Shown here piece after piece: positions 48,680 through 58,189 of a stretch of 64,000 bases of DNA (positions are counted from its first letter, which is position 1; the number at the start of each line of letters is the position of its first letter). This DNA is from Actinoalloteichus caeruleus DSM 43889 (lineage in GTDB: Bacteria > Actinomycetota > Actinomycetes > Mycobacteriales > Pseudonocardiaceae). The stretch lies in assembly GCF_000429185.2 (NCBI RefSeq), contig NZ_AUBJ02000001.1, forward strand, positions 248,001-312,000, read 5' to 3'. The position numbers and the translations under genes are program-made. The notes beneath the pieces are model-generated. The model searched no databases and had not been told where the DNA came from. It saw only the letters and a program-made list of their open reading frames with translations.

Positions 48680-49695
48680 CCAGGAGACGCGTTCTCGTGA
48701 TCGCGGCGGTGGCCGGGCTGCTCACCTCCTGCGCGGCCACCCCGTCCGCGCTGCCCTCCCCACCCGCCTCCGTCGAGGCGCCGGTTCCCGTCGGGGCCAG
48801 CCAGGTCACGAGCCTGCCACCGGCGCCCGAGATCGACACGGACTGCGATCCCACCCGGAGCTTCCGGCCCACCCCCGTCCTCCCGGCGCCGGGCCAGATG
48901 CCGCCCGGGTCCACCATGGCGCGCATCGTGGAGGACGGGTTCCTGCGTGCCGGCGTCGACCAGACGACCAACCTGATGGGCTACCGCGACCCGGCGACCA
49001 ACCGCATCGACGGCTTCGACATCGAGATGGTGCGGGAGATCGCCAGAGCGCTGTTCGGAACGGACGACGTCGACGACCGCATCAAGTGGGTGACCATCAC
49101 CTCCGACCAGCGGACCAAGGTGCTCGTCGAGCCGGAGGAGGGTAGCGAGGAAGCGGACCAGCCCCAGGTCGACATCGTCGTCCGCACCATGACGGCGACC
49201 TGCGAACGGTGGCAGGAGGTGCTGTTCTCCACCACCTACCTCCTCGCCCGGCAGCGGATCGTCGTACCGCAGGACAACGAGGACATCACCGGCAAGGAGG
49301 ACCTGGCGGGGCACCGGGTCTGCTCGGCCACCGCGTCCACCTCGCTGCGCCGACTGGTGGAACTGCGGGACGGACCGCTGGTCACCGCCGTGCCGCACTG
49401 GTCCGACTGCCTGGTGATGCTGCAACGACAGCAGGTGGACGCGGTGTCCACCGACGACACCATCCTGGCCGGGATGGTGGCCCAGGACCCGAACCTGAAG
49501 GTCGTGGGCGAGCCCTTCTCGTCCGAGCCCTACGGGATGGCGTTCAACCGCGAGGCGGAGGACTTCGTCCGCTTCGCGAACGGAGTGTTGGAGCGGATGC
49601 GGGCCGACGGCACCTGGCAGCGCCTGTACGACGACTGGCTCGCCGGCCCCCTCGGACGGGTCTCCCCACCTCCCGAGCCCCGGTACCGGGACTGA
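48676..49695 (+). CDS. glnH: GlnH-like solute-binding lipoprotein
   Basis: 339 residues, ATG 48676 overlapping the previous stop (ATGA). The lipoprotein signal is clear: RRVLVIAAVAGLLTSCAA, with the acylated Cys in LLTSC. A family-3 solute-binding fold follows: GFDIEMVREIARALFG, VRTMTATCERWQEVLFSTTY, GHRVCSATASTSLRRL and DAVSTDDTILAGM. No ABC permease or ATPase is nearby, so it is a sensor subunit rather than part of an importer. It is expected to bind an acidic amino acid and signal through the GlnX-like protein to PknG. Confidence 0.9.
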   Translation: MTRRRVLVIAAVAGLLTSCAATPSALPSPPASVEAPVPVGASQVTSLPPAPEIDTDCDPTRSFRPTPVLPAPGQMPPGSTMARIVEDGFLRAGVDQTTNLMGYRDPATNRIDGFDIEMVREIARALFGTDDVDDRIKWVTITSDQRTKVLVEPEEGSEEADQPQVDIVVRTMTATCERWQEVLFSTTYLLARQRIVVPQDNEDITGKEDLAGHRVCSATASTSLRRLVELRDGPLVTAVPHWSDCLVMLQRQQVDAVSTDDTILAGMVAQDPNLKVVGEPFSSEPYGMAFNREAEDFVRFANGVLERMRADGTWQRLYDDWLAGPLGRVSPPPEPRYRD

Positions 49696-49804
49696 CCGTG
49701 CCCACCCCAGGAGGTCGTGCGATGCCTCTTCCCCGTGAGACCGGCCCAGCCAGCGGTCGGTGGTTCCACCGCAACCCGGCCGGCCACCGCCGGTGGAGCC
49801 ACCG

Positions 49805-52399
49805 ATGACGCCCGCGCTCACCGGCGATTGCCCCAGACCGGGGTGCGGCGGCCGGGTTCGGGAGGGCTACTGCGACCGTTGCGGGCACGCCACCGCGACA
49901 TCGGGGGACCAGCGGACCTCCCTCACCGGCCGGTTGACGCCCGTCGAGGACGTCCCCGAACGGGGAGACCGCCCCTCCCGGGTGTCCGCCCGGCTGGACG
50001 CCGTGGAGCCCCCGCCACCCCGGCCACCCCTGGGCAGGGGGCCGGAGCGCTCCGCGCCGGCGGGGGGAGCGCGACCGGCACCGCCCGGTCAGGCCGGGGT
50101 GAGCCGGGTACCACCCGCGGCGGTGGGAGCCGCGCCACCCGCCGAGAACACACCCGCACCGCAGGTACCCGAACCCCCGCGAGCGGCCCCCCAGGGGGCA
50201 TCCGCCCGGCCCGGTGACTCGGCGAAGGGCGTGGACCGCACGGTGCTCACCGCCCTCGCGGGAACCCCCGAACGGACGGGGCGCGGGACACGACCGACGC
50301 CGGCCGGGCAAGGCCCGGCGGCCGGCTCCGACCGGACCTCCACCCGCACCAGCGGACGCGGGCTGCTGGGCGGTGGCCTCGTCGAGGTACCCCAGGTGCC
50401 GCCGCGTGACCCCAGCGCGGCCGTCCTCCTCGACCCGGAGGTGCCCGAGTCCGGCAGGTTCTGCAGCGACAGCCGGTGCGAGAAGCCGGTGGGCCGAGGC
50501 AGGGGCGGCCGGCCGGGGCGGACCGAGGGGTACTGCCCGCACTGCGGGGCCCGGTTCTCCTTCACCCCCAAACTCGCGCGGGGCGACGTGGTCGCCGGCC
50601 AGTACGAGGTCCTCGGCCCGATCGCCCGTGGGGGCTTCGGCTGGGTGTACCTGGCCAGGGACCGCAACGTCAACGGCAGGTGGGTGGCGCTCAAGGGCCT
50701 GCTGAACAGCGAGGGCGCCGACGCGATGGAGTCCCAGCTCAACGAACAGCGCTCACTCTCCGAGGTCCAGCACCCCAACATCGTGCACATCCTCAACGTC
50801 GTGCGGCACCCGCCCCCGGCTCCGACCGGTGCGGGGGAGACCTCCGGTTACATCGTCATGGAGTACGTGGACGGCCCCTCCCTGCGGGAACTCCTCGACC
50901 AGCGGCGATCCGCCCAGGGGCGGTCCGCCACGCTCCCCCTGGAACAGGCGATCGCCTACGTGCTGGAGATCCTGCCCGCCCTCGGCTACCTCCATGACCA
51001 CGGGTGGGTCTACTGCGACCTGAAACCCGACAATGTCATCCACACCCCCGACCAGGTCAAACTCATCGACATGGGCGGGGCGCTTCGCCTGGACCAGCGC
51101 TACGAGGCCTTCTACGGCACGGTCGGGTACCAGGCCCCGGAGATCGCCCGGCTCGGCCCCTCCGTGGAGTCCGACCTCTACACCGTCGGTCGGCTGCTGG
51201 CTGTGCTGTCCTTCCCGTTCCCCGGCTACAACCAGGAACACCGGGAGAGCCTCCCGGACCCCGGAACCGTTCCCCTGCTCGTGGAGTTCGAGTCCTTCGA
51301 CCGCCTCCTCCGCCGTGCCTGCCACCCCGACCGGACGCGGCGGTTCCGCGACGCCGGGGAGATGGCCGAGCAACTGCGCGCCGTGTTGCGCGAGGTGCTG
51401 GCGCTCCGGGGGCGACAGCCCCCACCAGGGCGCTCGTCGCTCTTCACCCACGAACGCGGGGTCATCGGCGGCGACCGGGGCCGGGACATCGCGCTGACGA
51501 CGACCCCACCCGAGCCCGCCGAGGTCACCCGCCTCCTCCCGGTGACGCTGGTCGACCCCGACGACCCGGCGGCCGGCTTCCTCGCCGGCGTCCGGGACGC
51601 CACTCCCGCGCAGCTGCGCGCGGCGCCGGTGTGGACGGCGGAGGTCGGGCTGCGCCTCGTGCGGGCGCACCTGGAGGAGGGCGATCCCGACGGGGCCCGG
51701 CGAGAGCTCGGCGAGCTGACCGGTCTCGCCGACCAGGACTGGCGGCCGTCCTGGTACGAGGGCGTGGCCGCGCTGCTCGCCGGGCGCACCGGCGAGGCCC
51801 GAGACCACTTCGACCGGGTGTACGCGCGCGTACCGGGCGAGACGGCCCCCAAGCTCGCCCTCGCGCTCGCCGACGAGGCGGACGGGGCCATCCAGCAGGC
51901 CGAACGTCGCTACCGGCAGGTTTGGAAAGGGGACCACACCTATGTCAGCGCCGCCTTCGGCCTGGCCCGGGTACTGCTCGTCCAGCACGACTACCCCCGG
52001 GCGGTCGCCGTGCTGGAGTCCGTCCCGGAAACCTCCAGCCAGTACCTGGGTGCGCGGGTCGCGGCTGTCAGCGCCCGCGTCGGCGGGCGATCGCCGCACC
52101 AGGTGCGGTCGGAGGACCTCATGGCGGCGGCCGAGCGCCTGGCCACCCTCCCCCTGGACACCGAACGGCGCCTCAGACTGGTCGTCACCGTCCTGCTGGC
52201 CGCCCGCGCGTGGTGGGCGACCCAGCCGGCCGGCGCCCCGCGTCCGGGACCGATCTTCGGGCGGGAGTTCCGGGACCACTCCCTGCGGCTCGGACTGGAG
52301 GAGGCCTACCGCGGTCTGGCCAGGACCATCGACGACCGGGCGGAACGCATCGCCCTGGTGGACCTGGCCAACGCCGTGCGACCGAGAACTCTCGTGTGA
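49805..52399 (+). CDS. pknG: PknG-type serine/threonine kinase
   Basis: 864 residues from ATG 49805. The order is: a four-Cys ribbon (C9, C14, C23, C26); a long Pro/Arg-rich region; a rubredoxin-like metal site (C220, C225, C244, C247); a kinase domain from about 266; and a helical TPR-like C-terminal half from about 600. Kinase motifs follow PknG rather than canonical kinases: GGFGWVYLA, Lys297 in VALK, YCDLKPDN with D405, and LIDMGG in place of DFG. PknG is soluble and controls TCA flux and glutamate metabolism through GarA-type FHA proteins. The first ribbon and long linker make it larger than mycobacterial PknG. Confidence 0.94.
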   Translation: MTPALTGDCPRPGCGGRVREGYCDRCGHATATSGDQRTSLTGRLTPVEDVPERGDRPSRVSARLDAVEPPPPRPPLGRGPERSAPAGGARPAPPGQAGVSRVPPAAVGAAPPAENTPAPQVPEPPRAAPQGASARPGDSAKGVDRTVLTALAGTPERTGRGTRPTPAGQGPAAGSDRTSTRTSGRGLLGGGLVEVPQVPPRDPSAAVLLDPEVPESGRFCSDSRCEKPVGRGRGGRPGRTEGYCPHCGARFSFTPKLARGDVVAGQYEVLGPIARGGFGWVYLARDRNVNGRWVALKGLLNSEGADAMESQLNEQRSLSEVQHPNIVHILNVVRHPPPAPTGAGETSGYIVMEYVDGPSLRELLDQRRSAQGRSATLPLEQAIAYVLEILPALGYLHDHGWVYCDLKPDNVIHTPDQVKLIDMGGALRLDQRYEAFYGTVGYQAPEIARLGPSVESDLYTVGRLLAVLSFPFPGYNQEHRESLPDPGTVPLLVEFESFDRLLRRACHPDRTRRFRDAGEMAEQLRAVLREVLALRGRQPPPGRSSLFTHERGVIGGDRGRDIALTTTPPEPAEVTRLLPVTLVDPDDPAAGFLAGVRDATPAQLRAAPVWTAEVGLRLVRAHLEEGDPDGARRELGELTGLADQDWRPSWYEGVAALLAGRTGEARDHFDRVYARVPGETAPKLALALADEADGAIQQAERRYRQVWKGDHTYVSAAFGLARVLLVQHDYPRAVAVLESVPETSSQYLGARVAAVSARVGGRSPHQVRSEDLMAAAERLATLPLDTERRLRLVVTVLLAARAWWATQPAGAPRPGPIFGREFRDHSLRLGLEEAYRGLARTIDDRAERIALVDLANAVRPRTLV

Positions 52400-52533
52400 C
52401 CACCCCCGCCGAGCGCGATGACGAGGCAGGATGACGACCCTCGGCCGCCCGGTGCGGCGCCACACGACAGACCAGCAGAAGGGAGGCCGGGCCGCTGACT
52501 CGGTGCCCGTGCCGAGGCCCGCCCGCACACCCG

Positions 52534-53595
52534 ATGAACGAACAGCTTTCACTGCGACCCGCCCGCGACGGCCTGGGCCCGCACTGCCCGCGGTGCGACT
52601 CGCCAGGGGAGCCGGGCGACCGGTTCTGCGAGGCCTGCGGAGCGGACCTCGTCGTCCAGGAGGCCCAGGCAGCGCTCTGCCCCGACTGCGGGGCGGAGGT
52701 GGAGGTGACGACCACCCACGTCGACACCGCCGGCCAGTGCGCCGCCTGCGCCCGCCGCACCCTGGCGGCGCCCCCGGACCGGATGGAACTGGACCTGGGG
52801 ACCGTCGTCGGCGTGAGCGACCGGGGCCTGCGGCACCGCCGCAACGAGGACGCCCTGGCGCTGCGGGTGCTGTGCGGCACCGACGACGAGCCGCTCGCGG
52901 CCGTGGCGGTGGTGTGCGACGGCGTGTCGTCCTCGTCCACCCCGGAGGACGCGTCCAGGACCGCCGCCTACACCGCGGCGGAACTCCTCGCCGAAGCCGC
53001 GCGGGACGACCTGGACGCGATGACGGCGACGCGGAGCGCCGTGCGTTCGGCCGTCGAGGCGGTCAGCGCCCTCCGCGTCGGTGACGACCCGGAACCGCCG
53101 TCCTGCACCTACGTCTCCGCCGTCGTCACGCCCAGCGAGGTGACCGTCGGCTGGATCGGCGACAGCCGCGCCTACTGGCTCGCCGCTCCCGAACCCACCG
53201 GCCAGCCCTCCGGCACGCCCTCCTCCCGGTTGACCACGGACCACTCCTGGGCGCAGCAGATGGTCGACCTGGGGCAGCTCAGCGAGGAGGAGGCGCAGGC
53301 GGACCGCCGGGCCAACGCGCTCTGCCGGTGGGTGGGAGCGGACTGCGACGGCCGGCCCCCCAACCTCGCGGCGATCCGCCCGACCGCCCCCGGCTGGGTG
53401 CTGCTGTGCAGCGACGGCATGTGGCACTACCTCAGGGAGGCCGACGACCTGGCCCGGCTGGTGGCCGTCTTCGACGACCCCCTGGACGCCGCCCGGGCGC
53501 TGACCAGGCTGGCCCTCGACGGCGGCGGCCACGACAACATCACGGTGGCGCTCGTCCCGTTCCCGCTTCGCGAGACCACGAGCCCACGCGGCTGA
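52534..53595 (+). CDS. PP2C-family protein phosphatase with double zinc ribbon
   Basis: 353 residues, ATG 52534. The first 75 residues hold two four-cysteine ribbons (C18, C21, C32, C35; C49, C52, C69, C72). The PP2C core follows, with RHRRNEDALAL, AVVCDGVSSSSTPEDAS, VGWIGDSRAYWL, VLLCSDGMWHYL and GGHDNITVALV, which carry the metal-binding Asp residues. No membrane segment is present, unlike PstP, so it is cytoplasmic. It sits directly after pknG and probably removes phosphates added by one of the two kinases in the cluster. Confidence 0.92.
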   Translation: MNEQLSLRPARDGLGPHCPRCDSPGEPGDRFCEACGADLVVQEAQAALCPDCGAEVEVTTTHVDTAGQCAACARRTLAAPPDRMELDLGTVVGVSDRGLRHRRNEDALALRVLCGTDDEPLAAVAVVCDGVSSSSTPEDASRTAAYTAAELLAEAARDDLDAMTATRSAVRSAVEAVSALRVGDDPEPPSCTYVSAVVTPSEVTVGWIGDSRAYWLAAPEPTGQPSGTPSSRLTTDHSWAQQMVDLGQLSEEEAQADRRANALCRWVGADCDGRPPNLAAIRPTAPGWVLLCSDGMWHYLREADDLARLVAVFDDPLDAARALTRLALDGGGHDNITVALVPFPLRETTSPRG

Positions 53596-53606
53596 GAGGG
53601 GGTTCG

Positions 53607-54938
53607 ATGGTGCGGCAGGTCAGCTTCACGCTGGAGGTCGACCACAACCGTTTCGTGTCGGAGCGCGCGTCCGAGGCGCACCTGGCGATCACGGTGACCG
53701 GCCACCACCCCGTCAGGGAGGACGGAGAACCGGGCGAGCCACCGGACGGCGGCACCCGTGCGTCGGAAGAGGGGACGCTCTCCGAGGTCCTGCTGGTCGA
53801 CTGCTCCTCCTCGATGCGCTTCCCCGCGACCACGATGCCCGAGACCAGGCGCGCGGCCGTCGCAGCCGTGGACCTGCTGCCCGAGGGCGCGAGGTTCGCG
53901 GTCGTCGCCGGGACGACCACCGCCAGGGTCGTGTACCCGGAGACCGGTGGGCTCGCCGTCAGCAGCGCGCGGACCCGGCGGGAGGCCGCCACCGCGATCG
54001 GTGGGCTGACGCCCGACGGGGGCACCGCGATGGGCAGGTGGTTGCGGGCGGCCAACGACCTCTTCGCCGACCTCCCGGGCCCTCGCCACGCAATCCTCCT
54101 CACCGACGGCCTCAACCAGGGCGAGTCCCTGCGGGAACTGGCGGCCGCGTTGGAGGAGTGCCGGGGGCGGTTCGTCTGCGACTGCCGTGGGGTCGGCACC
54201 GGCTGGCGGGTGGACGAACTGCGGTCCATCACCACCGCGCTCCTGGGCACGGTCGACATCGTGGCCGATCCCGAGGACCTGGCCGCCGACTTCCGCTCGA
54301 CCGTGGCGGCCGCCGTCGCCCGGGTGCAACCAGCCGTGGCCCTGCGGGTGTGGACACCGGAGCTGACCCGGCCGCGGTTCCTCCGGCAGGTGCACCCGGA
54401 GGTGCGCTCCCTCGAAGGCGTTCAAGTCCCGGGCGCGCCGCAGGACCTCGACCACCCCACCGGCAGCTGGGGCGCGGAGAGCCGCACGTACCACCTCTGC
54501 GTGGAGATCCCGCCGCTGCGGGTCGGGGAGGAGGTGCTCGTCGCCCGCCTCACCGTCGTCCAGGAGGACGGCGGTCCTCCCCTCGGCGCGCCCGTGCTGG
54601 TCACGGTGACCGGGAGCGCCGATGTCGACCGGGTGGCCCGCGTCGACCCGGTGCTGGCCCATTACACCGGCCAGACCGACCTCGCGGAGGCCGTCCGCAC
54701 CGGACTGGACGCCCGCCGCCGTGGGGACACCGAACTGGCCACCGCCATGCTCCAGCGAGCGGTGGCACTGGCCACCGAGTCCGGTCACGAGGAGACCGCC
54801 GAGCTGCTCGCCGAGGTGGTGGAGGTCGTGGACGAGAGGAGCGGGACCATCCGGCTGCGCGCGCGGGTCGCCCGCGAGGCCGAGATGGCCCTCGACGCGC
54901 GGTCGACCAGGACCCTCCGGCTGGGACGCCCGCGATGA
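53607..54938 (+). CDS. VWA-domain protein of the kinase cluster
   Basis: 443 residues, ATG 53607, eleven bases after the phosphatase stop. The VWA domain covers about 65-245, with the MIDAS motif VDCSSSMRFP, then TPDGGTAMG and ILLTDGLNQGESL. A beta-rich middle region and a C-terminal helical pair follow (DLAEAVRTGLDARRRGD; AVALATESGHEETAELL). No signal peptide or anchor is present. VWA proteins of this type occur with PP2C, FHA and kinase genes in actinobacteria and may assemble signalling complexes; the partner is unknown. Confidence 0.87.
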   Translation: MVRQVSFTLEVDHNRFVSERASEAHLAITVTGHHPVREDGEPGEPPDGGTRASEEGTLSEVLLVDCSSSMRFPATTMPETRRAAVAAVDLLPEGARFAVVAGTTTARVVYPETGGLAVSSARTRREAATAIGGLTPDGGTAMGRWLRAANDLFADLPGPRHAILLTDGLNQGESLRELAAALEECRGRFVCDCRGVGTGWRVDELRSITTALLGTVDIVADPEDLAADFRSTVAAAVARVQPAVALRVWTPELTRPRFLRQVHPEVRSLEGVQVPGAPQDLDHPTGSWGAESRTYHLCVEIPPLRVGEEVLVARLTVVQEDGGPPLGAPVLVTVTGSADVDRVARVDPVLAHYTGQTDLAEAVRTGLDARRRGDTELATAMLQRAVALATESGHEETAELLAEVVEVVDERSGTIRLRARVAREAEMALDARSTRTLRLGRPR

Positions 54939-54984
54939 CCTCGACCGCGGCATCCCGGACCACGTGCGCCGTCCGGCGGGCGGC

Positions 54985-55677
54985 GTGAACCCGGCCGGAC
55001 GTGCCGGCGACCCCGAGCGCGTCGTGGACGGGGCGGGATGCTCCTCACCGGAGCGTGCCGCGCGGGAGCGGCGGTCCCCGGGCACCGCCCTCGCACCGGA
55101 ACCCGGCCTCGGTCCGCCCACCGCGTGCCGGACCGGGACCGACGCCGCGGTGGGGGCGGCGTGCCCCCGGTGCGGCTGTCCGAGGGTGGGCCGGTTCTGC
55201 GAGGAGTGCGGACACGACTGCGAGGGGCCGGCCGGGGGCCGCGCGGACGGCTCAGGGCCGCTGGCTGGTGGGCCTCGCAACTGGGTGGCGCTCGTCACCG
55301 TCGACCCCCGGTACTTCGCCGGTGTCCTGGCGGAGGCGGGCAGTGCCGGTGAGCGGTTGCGGCTCCCCTCGGAGCGCCCCCGACGGCGCTACCCGCTCGC
55401 CGGCGACCGGGTGCGGATCGGCCGCGCCAGCCGGTCCGCACCCGAACCACCCGCGATCGACCTGGGCGTCCCACCCGAGGACCCGGGCGTCTCCCGGGAA
55501 CACGCGGTGCTGCTTCGCGGGGCGGAGGGCGGCTGGTCGGTGGTGGACCTCGACTCGGCGAACGGCACGATGCTGGACAGCGGTCTGGTGCTCCGGCCGC
55601 ACGTCCCACACCCGATAGGGGAGGGGACCCGGGTGCACCTGGGAGCCTGGACGACGATCGAACTGAGAACGTGGTGA
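54985..55677 (+). CDS. Zinc-ribbon and FHA-domain protein
   Basis: 230 residues from GTG 54985; GTG 54964 and codons inside the preceding gene are alternatives, and no strong ribosome site decides. The first 58 residues are disordered, then comes a four-Cys ribbon (C60, C63, C72, C75; CPRCGCPRVGRFCEECG). The C-terminal FHA domain contains VRIGRASRS, DPGVSREHAVLLR and VVDLDSANGTMLDSG, the phosphothreonine-binding loops. It is the likely phospho-dependent partner of PknG or of the membrane kinase downstream, comparable in role to GarA but with an added ribbon. Confidence 0.88.
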   Translation: MNPAGRAGDPERVVDGAGCSSPERAARERRSPGTALAPEPGLGPPTACRTGTDAAVGAACPRCGCPRVGRFCEECGHDCEGPAGGRADGSGPLAGGPRNWVALVTVDPRYFAGVLAEAGSAGERLRLPSERPRRRYPLAGDRVRIGRASRSAPEPPAIDLGVPPEDPGVSREHAVLLRGAEGGWSVVDLDSANGTMLDSGLVLRPHVPHPIGEGTRVHLGAWTTIELRTW

Positions 55678-55838
55678 GGCACCTGGCAAGATCATCAACG
55701 CGTCGGGCGCCGTGGGGGTTCCGCACCGGCGCGGGCGGAGCGCGTCCTATCGTGTCAGGGGTACTCGGTGATCTCGGCGGGGCGCCGCGCCGGGCGGACA
55801 CCTCGGCCTGATCGATACCGGTGGAGAGGACAACTTCG

Positions 55839-58106
55839 GTGGACTCCGTCATTGACGTCGGCAGCGGCTTCCTGGACTGGTTGTACGGGATGTTCGGCGT
55901 CAACCTCCTGCCCGGTGACTGGGTGTGGTCCGCGATGATCACCGGTGTCGGCATGAGCCTGCTCGTCACGGCCGGTGCCGCCTTCGTCGCCCTGCTCCGC
56001 AAGGGGATCGGCAACCGCTACACAGCCCCCGTCGTCCTGGTGCTGGTCACCGTCGGGGTGGGCACCAGCTTCCTCCTGCCCTACGTGCTGGCCACCTCGA
56101 ACGTGCGGCTGGTCCATCCCGCCTCCAGCAGCTTCTTCGGCCTGTCCGGGACGGTCTCGGAGGAGGTGTTCGGCCCGGACCAGGCGTTGTGGACCCGGGC
56201 ACTGGCGATCCTCGTCCTGGTCCTGCTGCCCCTGCTGCTGCTCGGCCTGGTCGCCTGGCAGGGCAGGCTGGCCGCGCGACGCGGACCGGCGTGGCCCGGT
56301 CGGATGTTCTGGATGCCCTTCCTCCTGCTGGTGTTGCTGCTCGGCGGTGAACCCGCCGGAGTGGTGGCCAGCCTCTGGATCGGTTCCCTGCCCGCCGCGG
56401 TGGCCGGTGTCATCGTGGTCGCACTGCTCGGCTCCCCACCCCGCGCCGTCATCGAGCGCTCCGAACGGTCCCGCGACTGGGACCACGACCGGGACGGCGT
56501 CCGGGACCGGCGGGACCTCGACCCCGACGACCGCTACGCGGCGCAGGCCCTCGCGGGGCGGGAGGCGGAGGAGGCCCGCCAGATCCAGGCCCGCCAGCAG
56601 GAACTCGACCAGCGGGAGCGCGCTCAGCAGCTGCGGCAGCGGGAGCTGGACCAGCGGGAACGGGAGGTTCGGCTGGCCGCGATGAACCCGCAGCCATCCC
56701 AGTCCTCCCAGTACCCCGCCACCCAGGTCGACTCGCGGGCCGCTGAGGGCTCCGGCACGGGCGAGCAGCCCGCGCCCGAGCGGGCCTCGGGGTCCTCCGA
56801 GCTGGCCAACACGCCCGGTCCGCTGCCCTTCCCGGTGGCCGGGGCGGTGGCGGCGACGCCAGGGGCGGGGGACACCGCGCAGGCCACCGAGGTCGCGCCC
56901 GCGCTGTTCGGCGCCGGGCACGGCGCCAGCAGGAGCCAGGGACGGTTCCAGCGCATCCGGCAGCTCGGCAAGGGCGGGTTCGGATCCGTCTGGTTGGCGA
57001 TGGACACCAGCCTGAACCGGATGGTGGCCGTGAAGATCGCCCACGCGCCCGATGCCGAGGGCGAGGAGCGGATGATCCGGGAGGCGCGGGCCCTCGCCGC
57101 CGTGCGGCACCCCAACTGCGTCCGGATCTACGACATCGTCAACGACCTCGGCGACGGCAGCGACGGTCTCGCCCTCGTCATGGAGTACCTCGAGGGTGAC
57201 GCGCTCTCCGACGTCGTCCGCGAGAACACCCTCGACGACGTGGCCGCGGCGCGGCTGTGGGCCAGCATGGCCGAGGCCTTGGGGGCGGCGCACGAGAAGG
57301 GGTTGCTGCACCGCGACATCAAGCCGGCGAACATCCTGGTCGACCAGGCGGGCGTCGCGCACCTCATCGACTTCGGCATCGCCCGCAGCAGCGGCGACAG
57401 CAGCCTCACCGCCACCGGGATGATGGTGGGCACTCCCGACTACATCGCCCCCGAGGTGGCGCGCGGCGGGGACGCCACCCCCGCCTCCGACGCCTGGCAG
57501 TTGGCCGCCACGGTCAGCTACGCGCTCACCGCGAACCCGCCCAGGGGCTACCGGGAGAACGCGATGGCCTCCCTCATGGCGGCCGCGCACGACCCGGAAC
57601 TGGTGCACCTGCCCGAGCACAGCGTGCACCGGCAGCTGCTCCTCGCCGCGCTGGACCAGGACCCGGCGCGGCGTCCCCCGCTCCCGGTGATCGTCCGCGA
57701 ACTCGGCGGGTGGCTCGGACGGGCCGGGCTGAGCAACGAGGGACCGGTGACCCGGCGCATCACCCCGAACGACCCCGACCGCACCCAGGTGCACCGGCCC
57801 GGCCACACCGAGGCGGGTCGGGCGCCGGCGAGTGGCCAGCACCCGCCGTTCCCCCCGCCGGGAGGGCAGCACCAGTCCGGCAACCAGCCGCCGCCCCCGC
57901 AGCAACCCCCGGGGCAGCAACCCCCGGGGCAGCAACCCCCGGGGCAGCCACCGTTCCCCGGTCAGCAGCAGTCCCGGCCGTTCCCACCGCCCGGCCACCG
58001 GCAGCCGCCGCCCACCCGGCACCAGCCGCCGCCCCCGCCCCCCGGTCAGCAGCCCGGCCGAGGCGGCACCCGTCGGATGAACCTGGACGACGAGAACTGG
58101 GGCTGA
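55839..58106 (+). CDS. Multi-pass membrane serine/threonine kinase with Pro/Gln-rich tail
   Basis: 755 residues from GTG 55839 behind GGAGAGG; GTG 55821 overlaps that site. About five N-terminal membrane segments (for example AILVLVLLPLLLLGLVAW and FLLLVLLLGGEPAGVV) are followed by an Asp-rich stretch at 213-231 that looks like a calcium loop, and a Gln/Arg/Glu coiled coil. A Pro/Ala linker then leads to a canonical kinase domain from about 368: GKGGFGSVW, K399, HRDIKPAN with D493, and DFG at D511. The tail is PPGQQ-rich. Most actinobacterial PknB-like kinases have the reverse order, kinase first and a single membrane helix, so this layout is unusual. Confidence 0.92.
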   Translation: MDSVIDVGSGFLDWLYGMFGVNLLPGDWVWSAMITGVGMSLLVTAGAAFVALLRKGIGNRYTAPVVLVLVTVGVGTSFLLPYVLATSNVRLVHPASSSFFGLSGTVSEEVFGPDQALWTRALAILVLVLLPLLLLGLVAWQGRLAARRGPAWPGRMFWMPFLLLVLLLGGEPAGVVASLWIGSLPAAVAGVIVVALLGSPPRAVIERSERSRDWDHDRDGVRDRRDLDPDDRYAAQALAGREAEEARQIQARQQELDQRERAQQLRQRELDQREREVRLAAMNPQPSQSSQYPATQVDSRAAEGSGTGEQPAPERASGSSELANTPGPLPFPVAGAVAATPGAGDTAQATEVAPALFGAGHGASRSQGRFQRIRQLGKGGFGSVWLAMDTSLNRMVAVKIAHAPDAEGEERMIREARALAAVRHPNCVRIYDIVNDLGDGSDGLALVMEYLEGDALSDVVRENTLDDVAAARLWASMAEALGAAHEKGLLHRDIKPANILVDQAGVAHLIDFGIARSSGDSSLTATGMMVGTPDYIAPEVARGGDATPASDAWQLAATVSYALTANPPRGYRENAMASLMAAAHDPELVHLPEHSVHRQLLLAALDQDPARRPPLPVIVRELGGWLGRAGLSNEGPVTRRITPNDPDRTQVHRPGHTEAGRAPASGQHPPFPPPGGQHQSGNQPPPPQQPPGQQPPGQQPPGQPPFPGQQQSRPFPPPGHRQPPPTRHQPPPPPPGQQPGRGGTRRMNLDDENWG
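57900..57944 (+). repeat. Three perfect 15-bp coding repeats (QQPPG)
   Basis: The unit CAGCAACCCCCGGGG occurs three times in a row inside the kinase tail. Such repeats easily change copy number. Confidence 0.9.
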
Positions 58107-58126
58107 GCGCCGCCCCTGGCAGGCCC

Positions 58127-58149
58127 GGCAGTCGCCACCGGCGACTGCC
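58127..58149. terminator. Bidirectional hairpin terminator
   Basis: GGCAGTCGCC (58127-58136) and GGCGACTGCC (58140-58149) pair perfectly around a three-base loop, between the convergent kinase gene and the uridine-kinase-like gene. Confidence 0.8.
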
Positions 58150-58189
58150 ACCCCCGGAACCCGTCGCGAGCAGGACGGGGACGGTGCGG

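Noticed and set aside
57900-57944. Possible short direct-repeat array (CRISPR-like)
   Set aside because: The units are contiguous, without spacers, and code for QQPPG in the tail of the kinase.
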